64,000 nt of DNA from an uncultured Clostridia bacterium. GTDB taxonomy: Bacteria; Bacillota; Clostridia; Christensenellales; UBA3700. Numbering within the stretch: position 1 is the first letter of the stretch; each line of letters begins with the position of its first letter. The position numbers and the translations under genes are program-made. The notes beneath the pieces are model-generated. The model was given only the letters and a program-made list of their open reading frames with translations, was not told where the DNA came from and ran no database searches. Location of the stretch: positions 1 to 64,000 of the forward strand of contig CAMBZZ010000003.1 in NCBI GenBank assembly GCA_945872615.1. The letters are read 5' to 3'. Below, one piece after another: positions 40,091-48,675 of the stretch.

Positions 40091-41968
40091 TTAGTCCTCC
40101 TTGATTGCCTTGAACGGACAAGCCGTCTCGCACGCACCGCACTTGATACACTTGTTAGGGTCTATCTTAAACGGCTTTTTGATCTCGCCGCTAATAGCCA
40201 TGACAGGGCATTGTCTTGCACATTTGCTACAACCTCTACATACCTCGGGGTCGATATAGATAGTCTTGAGTTTGCTACATACGTGGGTAGGACACTTTTT
40301 GTCGACTACGTGGGTCACGTACTCGTCTCTAAAATATTTTAGGGTACTGATAACAGGTCCCGCAGCCGTCTTGCCAAGTCCGCACAATGCCGTTGCGCTG
40401 ATAGTTTCGGCAAGTTCCAACAACATATCGAGGTCCTCGAGCTGTCCTTGACCCGCTACTATCCTTTCGAGAATCTCTTTCATTCTCTTGGTGCCCTCTC
40501 TACAAGGCACGCATTTACCGCAAGACTCGTTTTGGGTAAAGTTCATAAAGAAACGCGCCACTTCTACCATACAAGTGTCCTCGTCCATAACTACTAGTCC
40601 GCCGCTACCTATCATCGCACCCACCTTTTTGAGTGAGTCGAAGTCGAGCGGAAGGTCGAGGTGTTCTTCCGTCAAACAACCGCCCGACGGTCCGCCTATC
40701 TGCACTGCCTTAAACTTCTTGTCGTTTTTGATACCGCCGCCGATGTCGAATACGACTTCTCTCAACGTCGTACCCATAGGCACCTCGATAAGTCCCGTAT
40801 TGCGCACGTTGCCCGTAAGCGCAAACGCCTTAGTTCCGGGACTGTTGGCAGGTCCGATACCCAAAAACCACTCTGCGCCGTTGACTATGATGAGCGGTAC
40901 GGTAGAGAAGGTCTCTACGTTGTTGAGTACGGTAGGCTTGCCGAACAAACCTGCTTCTACGGTACGAGGCGGCTTAACTCTAGGCATACCTCTGTTACCT
41001 TCGATAGACGCCGTCATTGCGCTACCTTCGCCGCAGACGAACGCGCCCGCGCCTTGGTTGATGTGAATATCGAAACTAAAGCCGCTACCAAGTATATTTT
41101 TGCCCAAAAGTCCAACTTCTTTGGCTTGTTCTACCGCCTTGTGCAGACGAGATACTGCCAACGGATATTCTGCTCTTACGTAGATATAACCCGTGTCTGC
41201 GCCCGTGGCAATGCCCGCTATCATCATACCTTCGAGTACGGAATGAGGATTGCCTTCCATAATGCTACGGTCCATAAACGCGCCAGGGTCGCCCTCGTCG
41301 CCGTTGCAGACTATGTACTTTTGTTGTTGTTTTTGCTTAGCAACTTGCGCCCACTTGCGTCCCGTTGGATAACCGCCACCGCCTCTACCTCTAAGGTTGG
41401 AAGCAACCATTGTGTCGCAAATCTCTTGCGAAGTCATGTGGAAGAGTGCCTTTTCCAACGCGCTATATCCGCCTTTGGCGATATATTCGCCAATATCTTC
41501 CGCGTCAATGTGTCCGCAGTTGGCAAGTACGGTACGAGTTTGCTTAGCGTAGAACGGAATGTCGTCTTGCTTGGCAAAAGCCACGTTGTTTTCGTAGATA
41601 AGCCTGGTGATAAGCTCGTCGCCCGCGATAGACTTGTCTACTATCTCTTCGCAGTCTTCGAGTTTTACCTTAGTATATAGCCAACCCATAGGGTCTATTC
41701 TAAGCAAAGGACCAAGTTCACAAAAGCCGTTGCAACCGCTCTTTTTGACGCCTATTCCGCTGTGGTCAACGTGACTCTCTAGCGATACTTGCACGTCGAT
41801 GCCTTTGGCTTGACACAATTCGATTATGCGGTGATATATCTTGTCGGAACCGCCCGCAAGACAACCCGTGCCCGCACAAACCAAGACTTTCTTCTTTTGG
41901 CTGTCAAGATTTTCTTTGCAGGTTTCTCTAAAAACTTTGAGTTCGACGTCGCTCTTAAACTTTTCCAT
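40091..41968 (-). CDS. hydB: Hydrogenase subunit HydB (NuoF-like flavoprotein)
   Basis: The 625-residue subunit binds FMN, NAD(H) and several iron-sulfur clusters and is the bifurcating core of HydABC/Hnd hydrogenases. Residues 1-120 are a thioredoxin-like [2Fe-2S] domain (VLVCAGTGCLAGG, CNGFCELGPL). Then comes the NuoF FMN/NADH domain (GRGGGGYPTGRKW, GDEGDPGAFMDRS), the SLBB domain, the NADH-4Fe4S motif (ESCGKCVPCREGTKRM) and a C-terminal pair of [4Fe-4S] sites (CRGCSKCARQC, CIKCGACETAC). That domain order is diagnostic. The gene overlaps hydC by 14 bp and precedes hydA. Confidence 0.96.
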   Translation of the reverse strand: MEKFKSDVELKVFRETCKENLDSQKKKVLVCAGTGCLAGGSDKIYHRIIELCQAKGIDVQVSLESHVDHSGIGVKKSGCNGFCELGPLLRIDPMGWLYTKVKLEDCEEIVDKSIAGDELITRLIYENNVAFAKQDDIPFYAKQTRTVLANCGHIDAEDIGEYIAKGGYSALEKALFHMTSQEICDTMVASNLRGRGGGGYPTGRKWAQVAKQKQQQKYIVCNGDEGDPGAFMDRSIMEGNPHSVLEGMMIAGIATGADTGYIYVRAEYPLAVSRLHKAVEQAKEVGLLGKNILGSGFSFDIHINQGAGAFVCGEGSAMTASIEGNRGMPRVKPPRTVEAGLFGKPTVLNNVETFSTVPLIIVNGAEWFLGIGPANSPGTKAFALTGNVRNTGLIEVPMGTTLREVVFDIGGGIKNDKKFKAVQIGGPSGGCLTEEHLDLPLDFDSLKKVGAMIGSGGLVVMDEDTCMVEVARFFMNFTQNESCGKCVPCREGTKRMKEILERIVAGQGQLEDLDMLLELAETISATALCGLGKTAAGPVISTLKYFRDEYVTHVVDKKCPTHVCSKLKTIYIDPEVCRGCSKCARQCPVMAISGEIKKPFKIDPNKCIKCGACETACPFKAIKED

Positions 41969-42437
41969 TTTCTTTCTCCTTAATCTCTTTGATGAGCTCT
42001 TTGACTTTGTCCGGCGTCATTGCGGGATAAACCACGTCGTTGAGGGTCAACACGGGCGCAAGTCCGCACGCGCCGAGGCAAGACACCGTCTCTATCGTAA
42101 ACATAAGGTCGTCGGTAGTGTCTTGGTTGATAAGTCCGAGTTCTCCGCGCAAAGCGTTGATAACGGCTGTGGACTTACGCACGTGACAAGCCGTGCCGTC
42201 ACATACTCTAAATACGTATTTTCCCTTTGGCTCAAGCGAAAAGTTTTCGTAAAAAGTCGCTACGCTGTAAATCTTGGCAGGACTGATTTGCAATTTCTTA
42301 GCAACGTATTCCATAACTTCTTGGGACAAATATCTGTACTTGCCCTGAATCTGTTGCAAAATACTGATGAGATTGGTGGCACTGTTGCCATTGGCTTCCA
42401 AAATCTCGTCAATGACCGTGCAATCTTCTATATTCAT
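41955..42437 (-). CDS. hydC: Hydrogenase subunit HydC (NuoE-like)
   Basis: The true start is MNIEDCTVID at 42437, behind GGAGGAAG. The longer tracked ORF includes promoter DNA. The 160-residue subunit has a four-helix N-terminal part (ISILQQIQGKYRYLSQEVMEYVAKKL) and a thioredoxin-like domain holding a [2Fe-2S] cluster with cysteines in VCDGTACHVR and ETVSCLGACGLAP. It passes electrons within the HydABC trimer. It is the first gene of the hydC-hydB-hydA operon, with a TTGTCT-N17-TATAAT promoter just upstream. Confidence 0.95.
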   Translation of the reverse strand: MNIEDCTVIDEILEANGNSATNLISILQQIQGKYRYLSQEVMEYVAKKLQISPAKIYSVATFYENFSLEPKGKYVFRVCDGTACHVRKSTAVINALRGELGLINQDTTDDLMFTIETVSCLGACGLAPVLTLNDVVYPAMTPDKVKELIKEIKEKENGKV

Positions 42438-42465
42438 AACTTCCTCCGTTTTGGTAACTGTCACC

Positions 42466-42494
42466 ATTATATCAAATAATAAAAATAAAGACAA
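42466..42494 (-). promoter_or_regulatory. Promoter of the hydCBA operon
   Basis: TTGTCT, 17 bp, TATAAT read leftwards, about 30 bp before the hydC start codon. No Rex-type operator (TTGTGA-N6-TCACAA) is evident. Confidence 0.75.
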
Positions 42495-42579
42495 TACAAT
42501 AGCCCAAAGTTTGTGACAAAAATAACGATTATTTTCATTCATCTTTTCAATTATTATATTTTCCGCCACGAGAGCGACA

Positions 42580-42606
42580 AAAAAGACGGCTGTTTGCCGT
42601 CTTTTT
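42580..42606 (-). terminator. Terminator of the uraA-upp operon
   Basis: Stem AAAAAGACGGC / GCCGTCTTTTT with a 5-nt loop, 17 bp beyond the upp stop. Confidence 0.9.
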
Positions 42607-42622
42607 GATGATAATAATTAGA

Positions 42623-43261
42623 TTATTTGGTACCGAATAGTCTATCGCCCGCATCGCCGAGTCCAGGGAGGATATAGCAATGCTCGTTGAGCTCTCTATC
42701 CAAAGTAGATACGTATATCTTGACGTCAGGGTGGTCGGCGGCTACTCTCTCAAGTCCTACTGGTGCTGCGATGATACTCATCATTGTGATGTCGGTCACG
42801 CCTTGTTTCTTGAGGAAGCCGATTGCTTCGCTGGCGCTGCCGCCCGTGGCTAGCATCGGGTCAAGCAAAAATACCTTCATATTTTCGATGCCTTGAGGCA
42901 GTTTGCAGTAGTATGCTTGAGGCTCCATAGTTTCTTCGTCGCGATACATGCCGATATGTCCCACTTTGGCGGTTGGCAAAAGGGTGTGAATACCGTTGAC
43001 CATTCCAAGACCTGCTCTAAGGATAGGTACGATAGCTACCGACTTCTCGACAATCATAGTTTGGGTGCAAACTTCGAGCGGGGTCTCTATCTCGACTTCT
43101 TTGGTAGGAATGTCCTTGAGTGCCTCGAAAGCCATAATGGAAGTAATCTCTTCTACGAGCTCTCTAAACTCTTTCATTCCCGTATTTTTGTCTCTCAAAT
43201 GCGCGATTTTATGCTTGATGAGAGGATGGTCGAAGACCATTACGTTTGGATATTCTTTCAT
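42623..43261 (-). CDS. upp: Uracil phosphoribosyltransferase
   Basis: The 212-residue enzyme makes UMP from uracil and PRPP. The PRPP-binding loop is [16 protein letters not shown], the uracil site lies in the C-terminal [17 protein letters not shown], and the N-terminal [18 protein letters not shown] is typical. Length and motifs match Upp of Firmicutes. It starts 16 bp after the permease stop, so uptake and salvage of uracil are encoded together. A terminator follows. Confidence 0.97.
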   Translation of the reverse strand: MKEYPNVMVFDHPLIKHKIAHLRDKNTGMKEFRELVEEITSIMAFEALKDIPTKEVEIETPLEVCTQTMIVEKSVAIVPILRAGLGMVNGIHTLLPTAKVGHIGMYRDEETMEPQAYYCKLPQGIENMKVFLLDPMLATGGSASEAIGFLKKQGVTDITMMSIIAAPVGLERVAADHPDVKIYVSTLDRELNEHCYILPGLGDAGDRLFGTK

Positions 43262-43277
43262 AATTTTCTCCTAATTT

Positions 43278-44729
43278 TTAGTTGTTGTCCGTGCTTTCTG
43301 TAGCAACGGTTTCTTCTACTACGGCTTCTTCGGTTGTTTCTTCAACGACAGCGTTTTCTTCGGTTGCTTCTTCGCTCTTGACGAGTTCTCCGCCGTAAGC
43401 ACTACCGACGATAGACTCTTGCTTATTCTTACCTCTACCAATCATAAAGATTGCGTTGAGAATGATACCGATAAAGGTAGCGACTGCAAGTGCCGAGAAG
43501 CTGAGTATGCCGATATTGAGAGTTTTACCTGCCGCGCTCATACCGATACCGATAACGAGAATGACAGAACAGATAATCATGTTTTTGCTATCGGAGAAGT
43601 CAACCTTTGCCTCAACGATAGTCTTAAGTCCGTTGGCTGCAATCATACCGTAGAGAATAAGCGAAGCGCCACCGATTACGGGAGCAGGAATCGTGCCGAG
43701 GACGGCGCCGAACTTGCTGAAGATACCGAGCACTACCGCAAAGATACCCGCAACGAACAATACGTTAGGATTGTAGTTTTTGGTGAGGGAAAGCACTGCG
43801 GTGTTCTCGCCGTAAGTGGTGTTGCAAGGACCGCCGATAAGACCTGCCGCCATGGTTGCAACGCCGTCGCCGAGCAAGGTACGATGTACGCCCGGGTCGG
43901 TGATGAAATCTTTACCGCAAACGATAGAACTTGCGTTGACGTCGCCGAGGTGTTCCATAAAGGTAACGATAGCGATTGGAGCAAACATCAAAATTACCGC
44001 TACCAAATCTTTGTTCCAAATCTTGCCGAGAGAGCCGTACCAGCCGAACGCCTTGGTAAACTCGCTTGGTTGGAACAAAATCCAGCCGCTGTTGATTACG
44101 GTGTCAAAGTTGACGATACCGAAGCAAAGCGCAACGATATATCCTACTACTATACCGAGCAATACGGGGATAATCTTGAAGAAGCCCTTAGCAAATACCG
44201 AAAATCCTATGATGGTTGCCGCCGTTGCGATACCCGCAATTACGTAGCCGATAGTCTGCGTAGACGTTGCGCCTGCAGGTGCAACGAAGTTGTTGATAGC
44301 GACAGGTGCAAGACACATACCTATAACGATGATTACAGGACCGACTACGATTGGTGGGAAAAGCTTACGGATAAAGTTGGTGCCGACGAGTTTGATAATC
44401 AGCGACAAGATTACGTAAACGAGACCCGTACAGAGTACTGCTATACTGAGTTGTGCCATAGCGTAGTTCCAAGTCTCCGAGCCAATAGCGCCCTTGTCTC
44501 CCATTTGTGCACAAAGCGCACTCAAGAAAGCAAAGCTAGAGCCCAAGAATACGGGTACTTTGCGCTTGGTGATGAAATAAAAAATAATCGTACCTATACC
44601 TGCCGAGATAAGAGCGATTGAGATACTCATGTTGGCAAGAATCGGTACGAGAATGGTTGCGCCGAGCATTGCGAAAACGTGTTGGAAGCTTAAGACGGCT
44701 TCTTTTGGTGTAATAAAACCTTTTTTCAT
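43278..44729 (-). CDS. uraA: Uracil/xanthine permease with acidic C-terminal tail
   Basis: The 483-residue NCS2-family transporter imports uracil with protons. About fourteen membrane helices are seen. Family motifs include FAMLGATILVPILANMSI and the substrate-binding TFMEHLGDVNA and GDGVATMAAGLIGGPCNTTYGENTAVL. Pairing with upp points to uracil. The last 40 residues are an unusual hydrophilic tail with repeated EETTEEAVVEET units, not part of the transporter fold and probably cytoplasmic. The promoter is TTGTCT-N17-TAAAAT. A small hairpin TTGTAAA/TTTACAA sits right before the GGGG ribosome binding site. Confidence 0.93.
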   Translation of the reverse strand: MKKGFITPKEAVLSFQHVFAMLGATILVPILANMSISIALISAGIGTIIFYFITKRKVPVFLGSSFAFLSALCAQMGDKGAIGSETWNYAMAQLSIAVLCTGLVYVILSLIIKLVGTNFIRKLFPPIVVGPVIIVIGMCLAPVAINNFVAPAGATSTQTIGYVIAGIATAATIIGFSVFAKGFFKIIPVLLGIVVGYIVALCFGIVNFDTVINSGWILFQPSEFTKAFGWYGSLGKIWNKDLVAVILMFAPIAIVTFMEHLGDVNASSIVCGKDFITDPGVHRTLLGDGVATMAAGLIGGPCNTTYGENTAVLSLTKNYNPNVLFVAGIFAVVLGIFSKFGAVLGTIPAPVIGGASLILYGMIAANGLKTIVEAKVDFSDSKNMIICSVILVIGIGMSAAGKTLNIGILSFSALAVATFIGIILNAIFMIGRGKNKQESIVGSAYGGELVKSEEATEENAVVEETTEEAVVEETVATESTDNN

Positions 44730-44762
44730 AAGTTTTCCCCTTTGTAAACTTCTTTTACAATT

Positions 44763-44791
44763 ATTTTACACTAAATCACGCCGTTAGACAA
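44763..44791 (-). promoter_or_regulatory. Promoter of uraA-upp
   Basis: TTGTCT, 17 bp, TAAAAT read leftwards. The short leader contains the 7-bp hairpin TTGTAAA-AGAAG-TTTACAA directly upstream of the ribosome binding site, which might affect translation. No purine riboswitch or PyrR-type fold was seen. Confidence 0.7.
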
Positions 44792-44877
44792 TAACATTTT
44801 TATGTTTTTATAATTTTTTTTATTTTATCAAAAATTATTGCAACTTTATACAATTCATTTAGATATTTTTTGTACTT

Positions 44878-45219
44878 TTAGCTGAGAGAGTTGCCTATCA
44901 CAAAAATAGCTACCTCCGCCACGACGGGCAATACCATAAAAATCACGAAGTAAGCAACGTCGCGCTTTTTGTGCAACGATTGTTTGTTGACCGCCGATAT
45001 AATCAACCCCGCCAAACTCAATATTATCGCCACTCCGCTCATCGCCGTGCCGACGATAGCCACTACAAACGACAATACCAACGGCAAGCTCTTAAGTTCA
45101 TTGGGCTCTTTGTCCTTATCTTGCCTATACGCGTCGGCAACAGTCAAACTCAAAAATACTATTATTGCAATCAAAACCAGTGCAACTATAATTTTGAATG
45201 CCTTGACTGCTTTATTCAT
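44878..45219 (-). CDS. Hypothetical membrane protein
   Basis: I do not recognise this 113-residue protein. It has three predicted membrane helices: one near the N-terminus (IIVALVLIAIIVFLSLTVADA), a central one (LVLSFVVAIVGTAMSGVAIILSLAGLIISAV) and one near the C-terminus (VAYFVIFMVLPVVAEVAIFVIG). A short charged loop (YRQDKDKEPNELK) follows the first. It has a GGAGCG ribosome binding site and stands alone between uraA and a terminator. There is no conserved motif to suggest transport or enzymatic activity. Confidence 0.65.
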   Translation of the reverse strand: MNKAVKAFKIIVALVLIAIIVFLSLTVADAYRQDKDKEPNELKSLPLVLSFVVAIVGTAMSGVAIILSLAGLIISAVNKQSLHKKRDVAYFVIFMVLPVVAEVAIFVIGNSLS

Positions 45220-45298
45220 ATACCGCTCCTTTTTGTACGTCTATTTGACAATTTAATTATACACCTACTGTCAAGCAACGAGTATCTCTACAACAAAA

Positions 45299-45318
45299 TC
45301 GCCACCCTAGGGTGGCGA
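45299..45318 (-). terminator. Perfect palindromic terminator
   Basis: TCGCCACCCTAGGGTGGCGA is a fully symmetric 20-bp stem-loop followed leftwards by TTTTGTTG. It ends the gene at 45345. Confidence 0.85.
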
Positions 45319-45344
45319 AACTAGTCGGGCAAGATTGTCTATTT

Positions 45345-46328
45345 TCAACTTTCCTCTACGAATTCTCCGTCGATAGCCGACTGATACATCATCCAATATC
45401 CTCTGCCGTCATCGGCAACGGGCAACCATTGTCTGCACGTTGCGTTGCAAGGCGGCGGATTGGAGTTGTCCTTGTCTGGCACGCCGTAACAAATAATTTG
45501 CGGCGTATCGTCGTAATATATTATTCCCGTCACGTAATAGCCTTCCTCACCCGTCGGCACTCTCACCCACTTACTGTTCTCAATAAGTCTTTCAAGTTCT
45601 TCGTCGGCTTGATAGGTTGCAAAGAGTTTGTCTAATTCTTCTTTGATAGACTCGTAGAAATCGGCAGACTTCTTTTGCGGTTCATCGGTTATTTCTTCAT
45701 CAGAGTTAGGCGTAGGCTCTTCATCCGCTTCCCTTTGCATTGCGGATTGCATTGATTCCTCGGCATGATCTCTTTCGATAATACCGTCGGCACTTTCTTC
45801 ATCGTTTTGCCAATGATCTTCTTCTAATCTCTCATTCGATTGATGCGAATCGTCTTGATTTTGTCGCATATCGTTTTTTTCTATCGTACGGCTTTCTGCA
45901 CGGTCGTCTAGTTGTTCGCGATAACGTTGCTCGACCGTCTCTTGTCTATCGTTAGATTGCTTCGATTGTGAATTTTGGGGATATGTATCGACTTTTTGGT
46001 CTCTATGGTATGCCTCTAGCCTTTTGTTTATCTCATTAAAAATATGCGACTGACCGAGAGGATTGCCATTGACGCTGCCTTTGGCAACTATTCTTCCGTC
46101 AGACATTGCAACGACGGTTATAGTAGCGTCCACGTCGACGTTGTCTAAGCTAGCGATACTGTCGCAATCGCCGAGATAAACCAATTTGTTTTTTTCAAAA
46201 ATGCCAAGCATAGCGTCTTTTACGCCGAAAATTTTGGCTTTGGCTATACACTTGTCACTCAACTTCTCTATTTTGACGTATCCCGATACGTCACCGCTCA
46301 ACACGATAAGTTTTTTATTGATAAACAT
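45345..46328 (-). CDS. Hypothetical protein with long disordered acidic middle
   Basis: The start is taken at MFINKK, after AGGAGGGG, five codons inside the tracked ORF. I do not recognise a named family. The first 100 residues form a beta-rich domain (LIVLSGDVSGYVKIEKL, ITVVAMSDGRIVAKGSVNG). Residues 105-225 are low-complexity, rich in Gln, Glu, Asp, Ser and Arg. The last 100 residues are a compact domain with GYYVTGIIYYDDTPQIICYGVP, LPVADDGRGYWMMYQSAIDGE. The ends look structured and the centre is a flexible linker. No signal peptide is present. It stands alone upstream of the ksgA operon end. Confidence 0.7.
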   Translation of the reverse strand: MFINKKLIVLSGDVSGYVKIEKLSDKCIAKAKIFGVKDAMLGIFEKNKLVYLGDCDSIASLDNVDVDATITVVAMSDGRIVAKGSVNGNPLGQSHIFNEINKRLEAYHRDQKVDTYPQNSQSKQSNDRQETVEQRYREQLDDRAESRTIEKNDMRQNQDDSHQSNERLEEDHWQNDEESADGIIERDHAEESMQSAMQREADEEPTPNSDEEITDEPQKKSADFYESIKEELDKLFATYQADEELERLIENSKWVRVPTGEEGYYVTGIIYYDDTPQIICYGVPDKDNSNPPPCNATCRQWLPVADDGRGYWMMYQSAIDGEFVEES

Positions 46329-46476
46329 AGCCCCTCCTATCACAATAAACTATGCGCAAGTGCATATCATTATTACTTTTTATCTGTGCAAAACGGCGAT
46401 ATTTTGTTGGATTTTGGCAACAAAAAACGGACGATTTCGTCCGCTCTTATATTATAATATTTATCAATATCCAATA

Positions 46477-47301
46477 TTAAATTATAGACAACTTGTCCGA
46501 TAGCTCCACGTACTGCCCCAAGGACAAACTCTCGCCTCTGACTCTTATATCCAATCCCATATCCGTCAAAGCTTGCTCCGCTACGCTTCTATCTACTCCC
46601 AACTGCATAAGATTGTTGACAAGCGTCTTCCTTCTCATAGCAAAGCCCGCTCTTATCACCTTCTTAACCTTAGACTTGTCCACGTGGTCGTACTTGTCGT
46701 CGAGGTCAATGCGCACGATGCAACTGTCGACTTTGGGTTGTGGGACGAAGAGGGTCTTAGGCACGGTGCGAGTAATCTTTGTCTCTCCCTCTAAAGCGAT
46801 AGCCAAAGTTATCACGCCGTAATCCCCGCTACCTTCCTTGCTAACTATACGCTCGCCCACTTCTTTTTGAATCATCACCGTCACGCTGTCGGGTTTGTGT
46901 TCGCTCTCCAAAAAACGCATTATTAGAGGTGTGGTGATATAATAAGGAAGATTGGCAACGACCTTGTACTTAGTACCCGTCATTGCGATGAGTTCGTCTT
47001 CGCTCACCTTTTGAAAATCCTTAAAAATTACCTCTACCTTGTCGTCCAAACCTTGTAGCGACTGCGACAAAATAGGAACGAGATTGCGGTCTATCTCAAA
47101 GGCGTACACCTTTTTGGCAACGCTTGCAAGTTGTCTGGTCAGCGTACCCGCTCCCGCGCCTATCTCAACTACCACGTCGCCTTGCGTAATTCCGCTGTCA
47201 GCGACCATCGCATTAAGAAGATTGACGTCGGTGATAAAGTTTTGACCAAACTGCTTGTTGAATCTAAAGTTGTTGTCTCTTAGCAATTCGCTTATATTCA
47301 T
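46477..47301 (-). CDS. rsmA: 16S rRNA dimethyladenosine transferase
   Basis: The start is MNISELLRDNN at 47301, where ATGA overlaps the stop of the radical SAM gene; the tracked ORF is 27 codons too long. The 274-residue KsgA/RsmA enzyme dimethylates A1518 and A1519 in helix 45 of 16S rRNA late in small-subunit assembly. Motifs: NKQFGQNFITD, VVEIGAGAGTLTRQLA (SAM site), the catalytic NLPYYITTPL, and MRRKTLVNNL. It is the last gene of the metG-tatD-radical SAM-rsmA operon. The metG-tatD-rsmA neighbourhood is common in Firmicutes. Confidence 0.96.
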   Translation of the reverse strand: MNISELLRDNNFRFNKQFGQNFITDVNLLNAMVADSGITQGDVVVEIGAGAGTLTRQLASVAKKVYAFEIDRNLVPILSQSLQGLDDKVEVIFKDFQKVSEDELIAMTGTKYKVVANLPYYITTPLIMRFLESEHKPDSVTVMIQKEVGERIVSKEGSGDYGVITLAIALEGETKITRTVPKTLFVPQPKVDSCIVRIDLDDKYDHVDKSKVKKVIRAGFAMRRKTLVNNLMQLGVDRSVAEQALTDMGLDIRVRGESLSLGQYVELSDKLSII

Positions 47302-47894
47302 AACAACTCTCTCACTCTCAATTTTGCTCCGATTTCCTCGGCAATTTTGCGCGCTTTGGCTATCTCTTCTTGTCCTATGCAATCCACCACGCTAAGCACT
47401 ACGTTGCCGCCCGCTTTGACGCAATTTCTCGCAAAGTCAAGCATAATATCGAATGCCTCTAATCCGTAATCGCTATGACATATAGCGTCGTACTTGACCT
47501 TGTCGGTAGCGTTGAGCGAAACGTTGATAGTATCCATATTTTTGCTCATCTCGCCAGATATGTCTCTACCGTTGATTTGGCTACCCTGTCCGTTGGTATT
47601 GATTCTGGTCCTGCCACCCTTAGAGTGAACGTAGTCGCATATCTTGATTATTTCGTCAAACTTGTAGGTCGGCTCTCCGTATCCGCAAAATACAACTTCG
47701 CCGTAATCCGATATATCGTACTCTCTCTCGAGAATATCGATAACTTGCTCTGCGGTCGGCTCGTCCTTAATCCACAAGTCGCCGTATATAGGTTTGTCGT
47801 AATATCTCACGCAAAATTCGCACCTATTGCTGCAACGATTGGTGAGATTGATATATAAGTTATTGTCCACGGTGTACACGTATTGTTGTCCCAT
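47298..47894 (-). CDS. TatD-associated radical SAM protein
   Basis: The 198-residue protein is a compact radical SAM enzyme. The [4Fe-4S] cluster cysteines are in NRCSNRCEFCVRYY, and SAM-binding elements follow (VVFCGYGEPTYKF, RINTNGQG, NVSLNA). It is short for the superfamily, lacking extra C-terminal clusters, and matches the group that accompanies TatD genes. Here it lies between tatD (10-bp gap) and rsmA (ATGA overlap), so it is translated with both. The reaction is unknown. A nucleic-acid-related job is suggested only by the neighbours. Confidence 0.88.
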   Translation of the reverse strand: MGQQYVYTVDNNLYINLTNRCSNRCEFCVRYYDKPIYGDLWIKDEPTAEQVIDILEREYDISDYGEVVFCGYGEPTYKFDEIIKICDYVHSKGGRTRINTNGQGSQINGRDISGEMSKNMDTINVSLNATDKVKYDAICHSDYGLEAFDIMLDFARNCVKAGGNVVLSVVDCIGQEEIAKARKIAEEIGAKLRVRELL

Positions 47895-47904
47895 ACTTCC
47901 TCCG

Positions 47905-48675
47905 TCAGTCTACTATTTTGTAGAATAATCTCTTGGTGTTGGCGCTAGTTCTTTCTATCACGCTCTCCACGTCCTCGCCAAGCACTTCCGCCACCTTTTG
48001 TGCAACGAGGCTTACGTACTTAGGCATATTGGGCGTGCCTCTAAAAGGTACGGGCGTCATATAAGGACAGTCGGTTTCTAGCAAAAGTCTGTCGGGGCTA
48101 ATTGCCTTGATGACCTCTTCCTTTTTTGCGTTTTTGAAGGTTATCGCTCCGCCCAAAGCGTAATAACAACCCAGCTTATCAAAGAGTTTTACGCTCTCTA
48201 CGGACCCGCTGTAACAATGCAACAAAATTCCTCTCTTTATATCGCTCGCATATTGCGACAATAAGTCTAAGGTGTCCTTGTAACTCTCCCTTACGTGCAA
48301 CACTACCGGCAAGTCGAGAGTGGTCGCAAGCTGGAGCTGTCTTTCGAACGCTACGAGCTGGCTCTCTCTAGGCGGGTCGGGATAGTGATAGTCTAATCCT
48401 ATCTCGCCCAAAGCCACCACCTTGGGGTGAGTAGATAGCCTTCGATAGGTTTCAAGATGCTCGTCCGTCAACTTTTCCGCTTCTTGAGGGTGCGTGCCTA
48501 TGATTGCGTAGACCCCTGAGTTGTTCTCGGCAAGGTCTACGGCTCTTAGCGAACTGTCGCAATCGAATCCCACCTCACAAAACTTCATAGGCATATCCAT
48601 CGTGTCTTGCAATATTTGCGAGCGCAACTCGTCCAGCGCGCTGTCGTTGACGTGAGCGTGAGAGTCTATTATCAT
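47905..48675 (-). CDS. tatD: TatD family metal-dependent hydrolase (deoxyribonuclease-like)
   Basis: The 256-residue TIM-barrel hydrolase binds two divalent metals: IDSHAHVNDSAL (HxH), ALGEIGLDYHYPD (glutamate), PVVLHVRES and LLHCYSG (histidines), and LLLETDCPYMTP (aspartate). TatD proteins are 3-prime to 5-prime exonucleases implicated in DNA repair and D-aminoacyl-tRNA deacylation in some species. The gene overlaps the metG stop by four bases (ATGA), so it is translationally coupled to methionyl-tRNA synthetase. Confidence 0.95.
   Translation of the reverse strand: MIIDSHAHVNDSALDELRSQILQDTMDMPMKFCEVGFDCDSSLRAVDLAENNSGVYAIIGTHPQEAEKLTDEHLETYRRLSTHPKVVALGEIGLDYHYPDPPRESQLVAFERQLQLATTLDLPVVLHVRESYKDTLDLLSQYASDIKRGILLHCYSGSVESVKLFDKLGCYYALGGAITFKNAKKEEVIKAISPDRLLLETDCPYMTPVPFRGTPNMPKYVSLVAQKVAEVLGEDVESVIERTSANTKRLFYKIVD

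Noticed and set aside
38974-41680. Long plus-strand ORFs (331 and 339 aa) across hydA and hydB
   Set aside because: Both are antisense to the hydrogenase genes and show no recognisable domain or start signal.
42438-42569. N-terminal extension of HydC in the tracked ORF
   Set aside because: The extension covers the TATAAT promoter and lacks a ribosome binding site; the ATG at 42437 has GGAGGAAG.
43419-44621. 400-aa plus-strand ORF opposite uraA
   Set aside because: Hydrophilic, Asp/Arg/Asn-rich reverse translation of a membrane protein gene; no start signals.
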